The notes under the pieces: model-generated
The model's database searches: none
What the model was told of the DNA's origin: nothing
Seen by the model: only the letters and a program-made list of their open reading frames with translations
Translations under genes and position numbers: made by a program
In this document: positions 51,235 through 60,590 of the stretch, piece by piece
Layout of the letters: each line of letters starts with the position of its first letter
Numbering within the stretch: position 1 is the first letter of the stretch
Assembly (NCBI RefSeq): GCF_001514115.1
Contig: NZ_KQ948467.1
Span: 122,776 to 186,775, forward strand
Origin: Streptomyces olivochromogenes
GTDB taxonomy: Bacteria; Actinomycetota; Actinomycetes; Streptomycetales; Streptomycetaceae
DNA: 64,000 bases
Direction: 5' to 3'

Positions 51235-53424
51235 TTGATAAAGAAATTGGCACGGAAGGCTCTCGCGTCGGCGACAGCCGTCGGCGTCGGCCTGGCGTTC
51301 GTCATCGCCTCCGCGGCGAACGCGTCGGCATATCAGCCGAGCTCGTCGAACTTGTATGTGGCGGACAATCCCGCCGCGTGCAACAAGAACCCCTGCGTTC
51401 TGTACCCGAAGTCGGCCCAGCTTCCGAGCGGCCGGATCGTGGCGGCGTTCGAGAACGATCAGACCGCCCCGGTGGGCCAGACGATGCCGGTCTACAAGAG
51501 TGACGACGAGGGGACGACGTGGCAGAAGCTGGCCGATGTCAAAGCACCGGCCTACCTGTCGAGTGACGCCAAGTACGCGAAGTACACGAGCAATTGGACG
51601 AACCCGTATCTCTATGTGCTCCCACAGAATGTCGGAAACCTGAGCGCCGGCACGCTGCTTCTCGCGAGCGTGGTCTCGGGGGACGACTATTACTACGAGG
51701 AGCAGAAGGCCGCCAATTCCAGTTGGACGCCGTCCAGTGACGGCGACCGAAAGGACGTGGCGCTCGCGCTGTACTCCAGCACCGACGACGGCGCGACCTG
51801 GAACATCGTCAACATCGTCGCCACCGGCGGCTGGCAGGGCGGCAGCGCGGGAAGCCTCGGGCGCGTCTCGACCGCCAACACCCACGCGCAGGTCGACCCG
51901 GTCTGGGAGCCGCACCTCGTCGCCCGGAACGGCCAACTCGTCGCCTACTACTCGGACGAGAACGACTACCTCGGCTACGACGCCGGCACCGGTGTGCCGG
52001 TCCTCGACCCGGACAACGACACCGCGTCGGACTCGGGCGGCCAGGTCCTCGTGCACAGAACCTGGGACGGCAGCAGCACATCCTGGAGCGGACCGGTCGT
52101 CGACGTCCCGGGTTCCACCGTGGACCGCGGCAACGGCAAGACGGAGATCGGCGGCGGCCGACCGGGCATGACGACGATCGCCCCGACCACCGACGGCAAA
52201 TGGCTCCTCACCTACGAGTACTGGGGCGGCGGGACGAACGTCCGATACAAGATCGCGGACGATCCCCTGAAGTTCTACGCAGCCGCCGACGCCCCGATCA
52301 CCAACCTGCCCGTGCCCACCGGCGGACACACGCTGTCCACGGGCGGCAGCCCGGTGCTCCTCTCGATGCCGGACGGACGGATCGTCTACAACGCGTCGGG
52401 CAGCGGAAACGTCTGGGTGAACGAGTCCGGTCTCAGCAACGGGTCCTGGAAGGAGTACCAGACACCGATCGCCGCCGGGTACAGCCGCACTCTCCAGTAC
52501 GTCACGGGCACGGGACGCGTCCTCGTCCTCCAGGCATCCTGGAGCGGCGGAAGCGTGGGGCCCGTGCACTATGCCGAGGTCGACCTCGGCCGGTCCGACG
52601 GTGCCTACGACACCCTCGTCAACCGCCTGACCGGTCAGGTCCTCAGCCCCGACACTGGGAAGACGCAGGACGCGAACCTCACCGGAAACGTCCCCGACCT
52701 CGTCCTCAAGGCCCGCAGTGCCACGGACGACTCGCAGCGCTGGCATCTCACCGCAAAGGGCGCCAACGTGACCCTGCTCAACAAGACCGGCGGCCGCTCC
52801 GTCGCCATCTGGACCGGCAGCGCGACGGCCGGGCAGAAGCTGGCCCAGTGGGTCGACGACGGTGCCACCGACAAGCAGTGGACCCTGGTCTCCTCGTCGA
52901 CCAGCGGGTACTACAAGATCCGCTCGGTCAAGAACACCAGCCTGTACATGAGCGGAGCGACCGCGGGCGGCGCCGTCACCGTGGCTGCGGCTACCAGCGA
53001 CGGCTCACAGGACTGGCAGCTGGTCCAGGACCCCGTGCCGACCGACGCGTCCTTCGCCCTGAAGGGCGCCAACTCCGGCCGCTGCCTCGACGTCCCGAAC
53101 GGCCAGACAGGCGTGCAGGTCCAGATCTACGACTGCTCGGGCAACGCCAACCAGACCATCACCCAGACCGCGGCCGGCGAACTCCGCGTCTCCGGCAACT
53201 GCCTTGCCGCGAACAGTGACGGCACCACCGCGGGTACCAAGCTCATTCTCTGGGCCTGCAACGGGAAGTCCAGCCAGAAGTGGTGGTTCCGGCTGGACGG
53301 TTCCGTCGTCAACCGGTCCAACGGTCTAGCCATCGATGTGACCAACTGGGGGACGGCCAACGGCTCGCCCGTGGAACTGTGGACGGCCCTGGGCAACGCC
53401 ACCCAGAGGTGGAGCCGGGGATAG
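51235..53424 (+). CDS. Secreted GH93-like beta-propeller glycosidase with ricin-type lectin domains
   Basis: 729 residues. The TTG at 51235 follows AGGGGA; the signal peptide runs KKLARKALASATAVGVGLAF to ANASA, cleaved before YQPSS. The catalytic part (about 35-450) is a sialidase-like six-bladed propeller with Asp-box-like SDDEGTTW and STDDGATW motifs, and LPSGRIVAAFENDQT and THAQVDPVWEPHLV, most like GH93 exo-arabinanases; the GH93 call is from memory and tentative. Residues about 460-600 and 605-729 are ricin-type beta-trefoils (DSQRWHL, DKQWTLV, SQKWWFR). The shared operator places it in the bxl-type regulon. Confidence 0.82.
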   Translation: MIKKLARKALASATAVGVGLAFVIASAANASAYQPSSSNLYVADNPAACNKNPCVLYPKSAQLPSGRIVAAFENDQTAPVGQTMPVYKSDDEGTTWQKLADVKAPAYLSSDAKYAKYTSNWTNPYLYVLPQNVGNLSAGTLLLASVVSGDDYYYEEQKAANSSWTPSSDGDRKDVALALYSSTDDGATWNIVNIVATGGWQGGSAGSLGRVSTANTHAQVDPVWEPHLVARNGQLVAYYSDENDYLGYDAGTGVPVLDPDNDTASDSGGQVLVHRTWDGSSTSWSGPVVDVPGSTVDRGNGKTEIGGGRPGMTTIAPTTDGKWLLTYEYWGGGTNVRYKIADDPLKFYAAADAPITNLPVPTGGHTLSTGGSPVLLSMPDGRIVYNASGSGNVWVNESGLSNGSWKEYQTPIAAGYSRTLQYVTGTGRVLVLQASWSGGSVGPVHYAEVDLGRSDGAYDTLVNRLTGQVLSPDTGKTQDANLTGNVPDLVLKARSATDDSQRWHLTAKGANVTLLNKTGGRSVAIWTGSATAGQKLAQWVDDGATDKQWTLVSSSTSGYYKIRSVKNTSLYMSGATAGGAVTVAAATSDGSQDWQLVQDPVPTDASFALKGANSGRCLDVPNGQTGVQVQIYDCSGNANQTITQTAAGELRVSGNCLAANSDGTTAGTKLILWACNGKSSQKWWFRLDGSVVNRSNGLAIDVTNWGTANGSPVELWTALGNATQRWSRG

Positions 53425-53427
53425 CCG

Positions 53428-53462
53428 GTTCGGGCGGGGTGCGTGCCGCACCTCGCCCGAAC
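53428..53462. terminator. Bidirectional terminator between GH93-like and LacI genes
   Basis: A 16-bp stem (GTTCGGGCGGGGTGCG with CGCACCTCGCCCGAAC, one G-U pair) with a 3-nt loop, placed 4 bp after one stop and 6 bp from the other. Confidence 0.8.
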
Positions 53463-53467
53463 GGCTG

Positions 53468-54511
53468 TCAGCGGGACCTGTCCGCGTGCCGGGGAACGGA
53501 CGTCGACGTCCGCAGCACCAGCTCCGTCGCCAGCTCGATCCGCGGGGACACCGGCGGCCGGCCCTCGGCGAGCTGCATGAGGACCCGAGTCGCCTCGTGC
53601 CCCAGTTCCTCGAACGGCTGGCGCACCGCGCTCAGGGGCGGACAGGCCATGGCCGCGACCAAGGTGTCGTCGAAGGACATGACGGCCAGATCGTCCGGCA
53701 CGCCGAACCCCTCCTGGCGGGCGGCCTCCAGCACGCCGAGGGCCTGGGCGTCACTGGCCGCGAACACGGCGGTGGGCGGCTCGGCGGAGCGGAGGATCTG
53801 GAGGCTGGCGGTCAGCGCCTCGTCGTAGTCGAAGTCGGTGGAGCGGACGATCGACGGGTCGTAGCCGATCCCGGCTTCCTCCAGGGCTGCCCGGTAGCCG
53901 TGCAGGCGAGCCGCCCCGGCCAGGGAGTGCGAGCGGCCCGCGACCATGCCGATCCGGGTGTGCCCGAGCCCGAGGAGGTGCTGCATCGCGTCCCTGGCAC
54001 CGTTCCAGTTGGTCACCCCGATGCTCGGGATGTCCAGGGACGGCGCGCTGAGCGGGTCGATCAGCACCACCGGGAGACGCTGCTCGACGATACGGCGCTG
54101 GTCCTCCTCGGCCAGCATCGAGATCACGATGATCAGCCCGGCGGCACCGAGCGCCACACACTCCTCCAGCCACCGGGAGATGGGCCGCCGACTCGTCGTC
54201 CCCGTCACCACGTTGATGCCGAGTTCGCCTGCCGCGTCCACGATTCCCCGGGCGACTTCCAGTGTGTAGGGCCCCGACATGTCCCGGAACACCGCGATGA
54301 TCTGCCGGGGTCGGGCGGGCTCCGGCTCCCACGGGCGGACGTACCCGCTGCGCGCCAGCAGCTCCTCCACGCGGGCCCGGGTCGCCGCACCGACGTCACG
54401 ACGCCGGTGCACGACCTTGGACACGGTGCTGAGGGACACCCCCGCCTCGGCGGCGATGCCCGTCAGCAGCCCGTACTGCGTCTCCAGATGAGCCTTGCCC
54501 TGAGCTGCCAC
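53468..54511 (-). CDS. bxlR: LacI-family repressor, BxlR-like
   Basis: A 347-residue repressor. The N-terminal HTH and hinge read LTGIAAEAGVSLSTVSKVVH and RRDVGAATRARVEELLARSG; the sugar-binding domain has IIAVFRDMSGPYTLEVARGI, LGLGHTRIGMVAGRSHSLAG and DLAVMSFDDTLVAAMACPPL. In Streptomyces, BxlR represses bxlEFGA by binding CGAA-N-TTCG and is released by xylobiose. The same operator core occurs here upstream of the transporter and the GH93-like gene. Unlike the classical layout it lies downstream of the GH3 gene in the same direction. The GTG start at 54511 is probable. The symbol is inferred from locus content. Confidence 0.8.
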   Translation of the reverse strand: MAAQGKAHLETQYGLLTGIAAEAGVSLSTVSKVVHRRRDVGAATRARVEELLARSGYVRPWEPEPARPRQIIAVFRDMSGPYTLEVARGIVDAAGELGINVVTGTTSRRPISRWLEECVALGAAGLIIVISMLAEEDQRRIVEQRLPVVLIDPLSAPSLDIPSIGVTNWNGARDAMQHLLGLGHTRIGMVAGRSHSLAGAARLHGYRAALEEAGIGYDPSIVRSTDFDYDEALTASLQILRSAEPPTAVFAASDAQALGVLEAARQEGFGVPDDLAVMSFDDTLVAAMACPPLSAVRQPFEELGHEATRVLMQLAEGRPPVSPRIELATELVLRTSTSVPRHADRSR

Positions 54512-54536
54512 CCGATGCCCGCCCCATTGCCGACAC

Positions 54537-54557
54537 CGATGCGCCGAAAACGCATCG
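54537..54557 (-). promoter_or_regulatory. CGATGCG-N7-CGCATCG palindrome upstream of the LacI gene
   Basis: Perfect 7-bp arms (54537-54543, 54551-54557), 26 bp before the LacI start. The spacer CCGAAAA carries a CGAAA half-site. It may be the repressor's own operator or part of its promoter. Confidence 0.45.
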
Positions 54558-54643
54558 AATCCCTGGTCAGAACCTCCGCCGCAAGCTAACGGGACCGTGT
54601 GCCCAGGGGCAAGACCGGTGCCGCCGCTGCCGTGCCCGCCCGG

Positions 54644-57010
54644 CTAAGCCCGCTCGACGGTCACCCGCACGGTGTGGTGTCGTACGACCGTCGCGTCCCG
54701 TTCCTCGCCGACGAGCCGGACCGTGCCCCGCGCCGGGGTGTCCTGGCTCGACGATCCCGCGTACAGCAGGATCTCGCCGGGCTCGACGACGCGGTGCCCC
54801 GCCAGGCCGGTGAAGGCCAGCCGGTCGGTGTGCACGGCGAAGCGGACGGTGGCGCTCTCGCCGGGGACGAGGTCGACCTTGGCGAAGGCCAGCAGCGCGC
54901 GTACCGGCCGGGTGACCTGGGCGACCGGGTCGACGGCGTAGAGCTGGACCGTCTCGGCGCCGGGCAGGTCACCTGTGTTCCGTACCTGCGCGGACACGGT
55001 GAACTCCCCGTCCGTAGGAACCTGTTCGCGGTCGACGGCCATCCCGTCGATCTCGAAGGTGGTGTACGAAAGGCCGTGCCCGAAGGGGAACGCGGGGGTC
55101 GGATCGAGGTTGGACAGCCAGCTCTGCCGGTCGCCCAGCGGCGGGTGGAGGTAGGTGTGGGGCTGACCGCCGGGGGACAGGGGGAGCTGCACCGGCAGTT
55201 TTCCGCTGAAGTTCCCTGAGCCGGCGAGGAGTTCGGCGACCGCCCGGCCGCCTTCCTCGCCGGGCAGGAAGACCTGCACCATGGCGGCGGCGTCAGCGGC
55301 GAACCGGCCCACGGCGTAGGGGCGTCCACTGCTGACCACCAGGACGACCGGCCTGTGGGTCGCGAGGACCGCCTCCACCAACTCCTCCTGTACGCCCGGC
55401 AGTCGAAGATCCTCGACGTCGCAGCCCTCGCCGGAGGTGCCGACGCCGAACATGCCGGCCTTGTCCCCGACGACCAGGACGGTCACGTCCGCGGTGGAGC
55501 AGGCCTCCACGGCGGCCGGGATGCCGGTGCGGTCCTCGTCGCGGATCGGGCAGCCCTGGGCGAACTGCCATTCCACATGCGGTAGTTCGGCGGTCAGTGC
55601 GGTTCGCAGGGACACCGCCTCCACCCCGTCGCCGAGATCGTCGCGGTCGGCGAGGACGTGGTTGGGGAAGCTGTAGCAGCCGAACATGGTGCGGACGTCG
55701 TCGGCGCACGGGCCGATCAGAGCGATCCGGCCGGCCGAGGGGAGGGGCAAGGCTCCGTCGTTCGTCAGTAGCACGGCGCTCGACCGGGCGGCCGCGTGGG
55801 CAAGCCGGCGGTGCTCCGGCTTGTCGAGGTCGAGCGCCCCGGCGCGCAGGGCGGGTGGGCGCGGGTCCCAGTCGGGGTCGAGCAGCCCCAGCCCGATCTT
55901 CTGCCGCAGGACCCGGCGTACCGCCCGGTCGACCGCGCTCTCGGCCACCTGCCCCTTCTCCACGGCGCTCACCAGCGCCTCGCCGAAGCCGCGCTGGTCG
56001 GGCAGTTCGACATCCATCCCGGCCCGCAGGGCGAGCGCCCCGGCCGCGGGCAGGTCGGCCGCCACCCGGTGCGCGTTCACCAGGAACGGCAGCGACCAGT
56101 AGTCGGAGACGACGGTGCCCTCGAAGCCCCACTGGTCGCGGAGCACGGACGTCAGCAGCCACTCGCTCGCGGCGGGGGCCTCGCCGTCGATCTCGGCGTA
56201 CGAGTTCATGACCGACCCCACACCCGCGGCGACGAGTCGTTCGAAGGGCGGCAGGATGACGTCGAACAGCTCCCGGCGGCCGAGCTGCGCGGGCGCGTGG
56301 TTGCGGCCGCCCATCGAGGCGGAGTACCCCGCGAAGTGCTTGAGGGTGGCGACCACCCCCGCGCTCTGCACGCCCAGTACATAGGCCTCGGCCATCTCGC
56401 CGACGAGATAGGGGTCCTCACCGAAGGTCTCTTCGCAGCGGCCCCAGCGGTAGTCGCGGATCACGTCGACGACGGGGGCCAGACCCTGGTGGACGCCGGC
56501 CTCGGCCATGTCGGAGCCGATGGCCTCGCCGACCCGGCGGATCAGGGCGGGGTCGAAGGTGGCCGCCATGCCCAGGGAGGTCGGGTAGATCGTGGCGCCG
56601 TAGGCGGTGAAGCCGGTCAGGCACTCGTCGTGGGCCATGGCCGGGATGCCGAACCGGCTCTGCCTCACGACCTGTTGCTGGTGCCCGGCCAGCAGCCGGG
56701 CGTGTTCCAGTGCGGGCCGGGGGAGGGTGCCGTAGGGGCGGGTGAGCTGGCCCAGGCCGTGCCGGGCGGTCTCGTCGAGGTCACCGACCCGGCCGAAGTG
56801 GTTGCTGCCCGGGGCGACTTCGGGGCCGGTGGCCTCGATGTCCTCCCAGGTGCTGCTCAGTTGCGCGACCTTCTCGGGCAGGGTGAGCCGGGCGAGCAGG
56901 GCCTCGACGCGCTCGTCGACCGGCAGCGCGGGGTCGGTCCAGGGGCGATCGGGCCCGGTGCGGTCTCCCGGGTGCGGGAGGCCGCCGTGGTCCGGCATGG
57001 TGGTCGTCAT
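54644..57010 (-). CDS. bxlA: GH3 beta-glycosidase, probable beta-xylosidase
   Basis: A 788-residue GH3 enzyme without a signal peptide, so cytosolic. The N-terminal TIM-barrel domain contains FGIPAMAHDECLTGFTAYGA, VQSAGVVATLKHFAGYSASM and the nucleophile loop GFEGTVVSDYWSL (Asp in SDYW). The C-terminal alpha/beta sandwich (about 410-600) includes ALIGPCADDVRTMFG and VVSSGRPYAVGRF, then an FnIII-like domain (FEIDGMAVDREQVPTDGEFT). The length and SDYW loop fit BxlA-type beta-xylosidases, which hydrolyse imported xylo-oligosaccharides; a beta-glucosidase cannot be ruled out by sequence alone. It is fourth in the transporter operon. Confidence 0.85.
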   Translation of the reverse strand: MTTTMPDHGGLPHPGDRTGPDRPWTDPALPVDERVEALLARLTLPEKVAQLSSTWEDIEATGPEVAPGSNHFGRVGDLDETARHGLGQLTRPYGTLPRPALEHARLLAGHQQQVVRQSRFGIPAMAHDECLTGFTAYGATIYPTSLGMAATFDPALIRRVGEAIGSDMAEAGVHQGLAPVVDVIRDYRWGRCEETFGEDPYLVGEMAEAYVLGVQSAGVVATLKHFAGYSASMGGRNHAPAQLGRRELFDVILPPFERLVAAGVGSVMNSYAEIDGEAPAASEWLLTSVLRDQWGFEGTVVSDYWSLPFLVNAHRVAADLPAAGALALRAGMDVELPDQRGFGEALVSAVEKGQVAESAVDRAVRRVLRQKIGLGLLDPDWDPRPPALRAGALDLDKPEHRRLAHAAARSSAVLLTNDGALPLPSAGRIALIGPCADDVRTMFGCYSFPNHVLADRDDLGDGVEAVSLRTALTAELPHVEWQFAQGCPIRDEDRTGIPAAVEACSTADVTVLVVGDKAGMFGVGTSGEGCDVEDLRLPGVQEELVEAVLATHRPVVLVVSSGRPYAVGRFAADAAAMVQVFLPGEEGGRAVAELLAGSGNFSGKLPVQLPLSPGGQPHTYLHPPLGDRQSWLSNLDPTPAFPFGHGLSYTTFEIDGMAVDREQVPTDGEFTVSAQVRNTGDLPGAETVQLYAVDPVAQVTRPVRALLAFAKVDLVPGESATVRFAVHTDRLAFTGLAGHRVVEPGEILLYAGSSSQDTPARGTVRLVGEERDATVVRHHTVRVTVERA

Positions 57011-57125
57011 TCACGACTCCTCGGGGAGGTACGGGGGAACGCGTCGCGGCGGCCGGGCATGCCAACCCGGCCGCCGTCGCGGGACGCGTTGCTGAGACAA
57101 AGGTGGTGAGGCGGGCGAGGGCCTG

Positions 57126-58055
57126 CTACTTGGAGAATCCGGCGGTGAGGCCGGCGACGAGCTGGCGCCGGGCGAGCACGAACACCACCAGCATGGGCAG
57201 CGTGGAGAGCACCACCGCGGCCATGGTCGCCGGGACGTCGATGCCGAACTGGCCCCGGTAGAGCGTCAGAGCGAGCGGCAGCACCGCCTTGTCGCCGCTC
57301 TGGGTGAGGATCAGCGGGAAGAGGAAGCCGTTCCAGACCTGGAGGCCGTCGTACACGGCGACCGTCACCAGCGCCGGGCGGGCCAGCGGCGCCGCGAGCG
57401 AGATCAGCATGCGCCAGTCGCCCGCGCCGTCGACGACCATCGCCTCGAACAGGGAACGGGGCACGTCCCGCAGGAAGCTCACCAGGATCATCACGGTGAT
57501 GGGCAGCGCGAACGCCACCGACGGCAGCACGATCGCCGCCAGGCTGTCGTACAGCCGCATCCGGATGATCAGCAGGTACACCGGGATGATGACCGCCTGC
57601 AACGGGATCGCCAGGCCCAGCAGGAACAGCCGGAACGTCACCCGGGACCAGCGGCTGCCGGAGTTGCGGACGATCGCGAACGCCGCCATCAGGGCCGCGA
57701 CGACGGTGAACACGACCGTCGCCACGGTCACGACGGCGCTGTTGAGCAGATAGGTCGCGAAGTCGCCGTCCAGGACGGTTCGGTAGTTCGCCAGGGTGGG
57801 GTGGCCGGGCGGGGCCAGCGGACTCGCGGTGGTGAAGTCCGTAGCACTGCGCAGGCTGGTCACGACGAGCCAGTAGACGGGTACGACGACCAGCGCCGTC
57901 CACAGCAGCGCGGCGCCGCCGGTGACGGCACGGCGCAGGGCCGTCGCCGCCCGGTGCGGCCAGGGAGCCCGCCGCGCCGTCACCGGACGCCCGGCGGCGT
58001 CCGCCCCGTCGTCCTTGCCGGCACCTGTGCGCGTCCGTGTCAGGGTGGTGCTCAC
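57126..58055 (-). CDS. bxlG: Carbohydrate ABC permease (MalG-like, BxlG-type)
   Basis: A 309-residue permease with six transmembrane helices. The EAA loop (EAMVVDGAGDWRMLISLAAP) contacts the shared ATPase. GTG 58055 overlaps the stop of the upstream permease (GTGA) and follows AGGAGGG inside that gene. No ATPase gene is nearby; in Streptomyces the multi-system ATPase MsiK energises such carbohydrate-uptake-1 transporters. The symbol follows from locus order. Confidence 0.85.
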   Translation of the reverse strand: MSTTLTRTRTGAGKDDGADAAGRPVTARRAPWPHRAATALRRAVTGGAALLWTALVVVPVYWLVVTSLRSATDFTTASPLAPPGHPTLANYRTVLDGDFATYLLNSAVVTVATVVFTVVAALMAAFAIVRNSGSRWSRVTFRLFLLGLAIPLQAVIIPVYLLIIRMRLYDSLAAIVLPSVAFALPITVMILVSFLRDVPRSLFEAMVVDGAGDWRMLISLAAPLARPALVTVAVYDGLQVWNGFLFPLILTQSGDKAVLPLALTLYRGQFGIDVPATMAAVVLSTLPMLVVFVLARRQLVAGLTAGFSK

Positions 58056-58996
58056 AGGCCCTCCTGTTGGCTGTCCATCCGGGTGAACCCGGACAGGCGG
58101 GTGGTCAGCAGCGACAGACCGAGGCCGAACGCCACCAGCAGAGTGGCGACCGCGCTGGCCCGGCCCATGTCGTGCGACTGGAAACCCGTGATGTACATGG
58201 CCAGCGGCAGCACGCGGGTGGCGGTGCCGGGACCGCCGGTGCCGCCGGACAGCACGAAGATCAGGTCGAAGTACGTCAGCGAGCCCACCAGCATGAGCGT
58301 GCTGGACGTGACCATCGTGTACTTCAGCTGCGGCAGCGTGATGCGCAGGAACCGGGTCGCGGGACCGGCGCCGTCGATCGCGGCGGCCTCGTACAGCTCG
58401 GTCGGGATCTGCCGTATCCCGGCCTGGTAGAGCAGTGCGTGGAACGGCACGAACTGCCAGGCGATCACGAAGATCACCGTATACAGCGCCAGGTCCGGCG
58501 AGCCCAGCAACGGCCTTGCCAGCCAGTGCAGTCCGGGTGTGGCACCGATGCCGAACGACGGGTCGAGCAGGGCCTGCCAGGTGAGTCCGATCGCCACGGC
58601 GGACAGCAGCAGGGGCAGGAACCAGAGCACCGCGAAGAGGGAGCGCAGGCGCCCGTGCGGCGCCTGGAAGACACCGAGGGCGAGAGCCAGCGGTGTCTGG
58701 ACCAGCCAGCTGATCACCATCACCTTGACGGTGAGCCACAGCGCCTGCCAGGTGGCGCCGTCCGTCAGGACGGAACTCCAGTTGGCGGCGCCGGACCAGC
58801 CGATGGAGCCCAGGCCGTCCCAGCGGGCGAAGCCGAGCGCCACCACGCCCACCAGGGGGACCAGACCGAACAGACCGAAGAGGATCAGGGCGGGGGCCGC
58901 CATGAGAGCGCCGCTGAAACGGCGCCCGCCACGGCCGGTCGTACGGGTCGTTCGGGTCGTAGAGGTCGTACGGGGGGTGCGGAGCGTGGTGGCCAC
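58052..58996 (-). CDS. bxlF: Carbohydrate ABC permease (MalF-like, BxlF-type)
   Basis: A 314-residue permease with a Thr/Arg-rich N-terminal tail (residues 1-25) and six helices, starting LMAAPALILFGLFGLVPLVG. The EAA loop is EAAAIDGAGPATRFLRITLP. GTG 58996 shares a base with the binding-protein stop (TAGTG). It forms the membrane channel with the 57126-58055 permease. Confidence 0.87.
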   Translation of the reverse strand: MATTLRTPRTTSTTRTTRTTGRGGRRFSGALMAAPALILFGLFGLVPLVGVVALGFARWDGLGSIGWSGAANWSSVLTDGATWQALWLTVKVMVISWLVQTPLALALGVFQAPHGRLRSLFAVLWFLPLLLSAVAIGLTWQALLDPSFGIGATPGLHWLARPLLGSPDLALYTVIFVIAWQFVPFHALLYQAGIRQIPTELYEAAAIDGAGPATRFLRITLPQLKYTMVTSSTLMLVGSLTYFDLIFVLSGGTGGPGTATRVLPLAMYITGFQSHDMGRASAVATLLVAFGLGLSLLTTRLSGFTRMDSQQEGL

Positions 58997-60309
58997 TACG
59001 AGCCCGCCTTGCTCATGTTCGCGCCGAACTGCTCGGGCTTGATCTGCCGCAGGAACGATTTGTCGACGTTGGTCAGGAGCGGGTCGGCCTGGTCCGAGGG
59101 CAGGGCCTGGTCCCAGGAGAGCTGGAAGCTCGGGGAGTTCTGCACCAGTTCGTAGACGAACGTCAGCCACGCCTTGTCGGACGACTTCGTCGCCGCCAGC
59201 TTCGACTCCAGACCGTTGACCGGCGGCACGCTGCCCGCCGCGAGGTAGGCGTCGACCTGGGAGTCGTCGAGGACGTAGTCCTTCAGGTAGGTGAGGGCCG
59301 CGGACTTGTGCCCGCTCGACGCGTTCAGCGACAGGAAGTTCGAGGGGTTGCCGACGATGCTCTTCGCGTTGCCCGCGCCGCCGGTCAGCGCCGGGAAGGC
59401 GACATAGCCCAGGTCCTTCTTGACGAAGTCCGGTGCGGCCTTGACGAGGTTGGCGTACTCCCAGGTGCCCATCACCTCCATGCCCGCCTTGCCGGTGTAG
59501 AGCAGAGCCGTGGAGGCGCCCTGGTCGTAGTTCACGGAGGAGGCGTTGTTCCCGAACGCGCCGGCCTTGGCGAGGTCCTGGAGGTACTGATTGGCCTTGG
59601 TGACCGTCGGATCCGTCCACGCCGTGGCGTCACCGGAAGCGATCTTCGAGAACGCCTGGGTGCCGCCCGTGCGGTCGAGCAGGTACTCCAGGTACATCAG
59701 CGTCGGCCACTTGGAGTTCGCCGCGAGGGACAGCGGAATCACTCCGTCGCCCTTCAGCTTCCCCACGGCCGTCATCAGCTCGTCGTACGTCTTCGGCGGC
59801 TCCACGCCCGCGCTCTTGAGAACCTTCTTGTTGTAGTAGAGGACGACCGGGGCGAGGCCGTTGGCCGGCACGCCGTAGACCTTGCCGCCGAAAGTGGCGC
59901 TCTGCATCACGCTCGGCGTGAACCGGTCCGTCTTCACCTGTGCCGCCGTCAGCGCGTCGACCTTGCCCGCCTTGACGTAGTCGTCCAGCGCGCCGCCGCC
60001 CCAGCTGAAGAAGATGTCCGGTGCCTGGTTCGCGCCGAAGGCCACCCGCAGCTTCTGCTTGTAGTCGTCGTTCGCGTACAGCTGCAGCGTGATCTTCTCG
60101 TCGGGATGGTCCTTGTTGTAGGCGTCGACGGACTCCTTGAGGATCGTCTGGTCGTTCAGTGCCCACATCGTCAGGCCCTTCGCCGACGTCGTCGTGGACG
60201 GTCCCGAAGTCCCGCACGCGGCAAGGCCGAAGGCCGCCGCGACGGTGACGGCGGACGCGATGACGCGCCGGGCTCTGATGTTCCGGAATCCGCGCATGTT
60301 CTGCCTCAT
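58996..60309 (-). CDS. bxlE: Xylo-oligosaccharide-type ABC substrate-binding lipoprotein (BxlE-like)
   Basis: A 437-residue extracellular binding protein of SBP_bac_1 type. The signal runs MRGFRNIRARRVIASAVTVA to lipobox LAACG. Mature blocks include TLQLYANDDYKQKLRVAFGA, DIFFSWGGGALDDYVKAGKV, GVPANGLAPVVLYYNKKVLK and LLYTGKAGMEVMGTWEY. ATG 60309 (GAGAG ribosome site) or ATG 60297 starts it. It is the first gene of the operon binding protein-permease-permease-GH3; two CGAAAG-N-CTTTCG operators lie directly upstream. Ligand inferred as xylo-oligosaccharide from the locus, not shown by the protein itself. Confidence 0.85.
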   Translation of the reverse strand: MRQNMRGFRNIRARRVIASAVTVAAAFGLAACGTSGPSTTTSAKGLTMWALNDQTILKESVDAYNKDHPDEKITLQLYANDDYKQKLRVAFGANQAPDIFFSWGGGALDDYVKAGKVDALTAAQVKTDRFTPSVMQSATFGGKVYGVPANGLAPVVLYYNKKVLKSAGVEPPKTYDELMTAVGKLKGDGVIPLSLAANSKWPTLMYLEYLLDRTGGTQAFSKIASGDATAWTDPTVTKANQYLQDLAKAGAFGNNASSVNYDQGASTALLYTGKAGMEVMGTWEYANLVKAAPDFVKKDLGYVAFPALTGGAGNAKSIVGNPSNFLSLNASSGHKSAALTYLKDYVLDDSQVDAYLAAGSVPPVNGLESKLAATKSSDKAWLTFVYELVQNSPSFQLSWDQALPSDQADPLLTNVDKSFLRQIKPEQFGANMSKAGS

Positions 60310-60353
60310 CTCTCTGCACGCCGTGGGTGCGTCAGGCAGATCGGAAAGCATTA

Positions 60354-60466
60354 CGAAAGGCTTTCGGATGTCCCGCCGAGGCGGCCTGCCTGCTGGATCG
60401 GGAGACTGACATGTCCTTCACACCCGGGACAAGGAGGGGAAATGCCTCGGTTACGAAAGACTTTCG
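60354..60466 (-). promoter_or_regulatory. Two perfect BxlR-type operators 100 bp apart
   Basis: CGAAAGGCTTTCG (60354-60366) and CGAAAGACTTTCG (60454-60466, flanked by A/T to give ACGAAAGACTTTCGT) are perfect 6-1-6 palindromes whose centres are exactly 100 bp apart. Both contain the CGAA-N-TTCG-type core known for BxlR, extended. The proximal site is 44 bp before the binding-protein start, fitting promoter occlusion; the distal one could support looping. Confidence 0.8.
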
Positions 60467-60471
60467 TGACG

Positions 60472-60503
60472 CGGACCCCGCCCGTGGACACGGGCGGGGT
60501 CCG
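60472..60503 (-). terminator. Terminator of the disulfide oxidoreductase gene
   Basis: A 14-bp perfect stem (core GGACCCCGCCCGT with ACGGGCGGGGTCC, closed by C-G) and a 4-nt loop, 88 bp after the minus-strand stop at 60591. It insulates the bxl-type operon from the upstream gene. Confidence 0.75.
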
Positions 60504-60590
60504 GCATCGCATGCGCTTGTAACCTCCTGCTCACGCGGCTTGCGCACACGCTCGTGGTCGTGTGCGGCATCTGCCGACGGGCCTGGTGGC

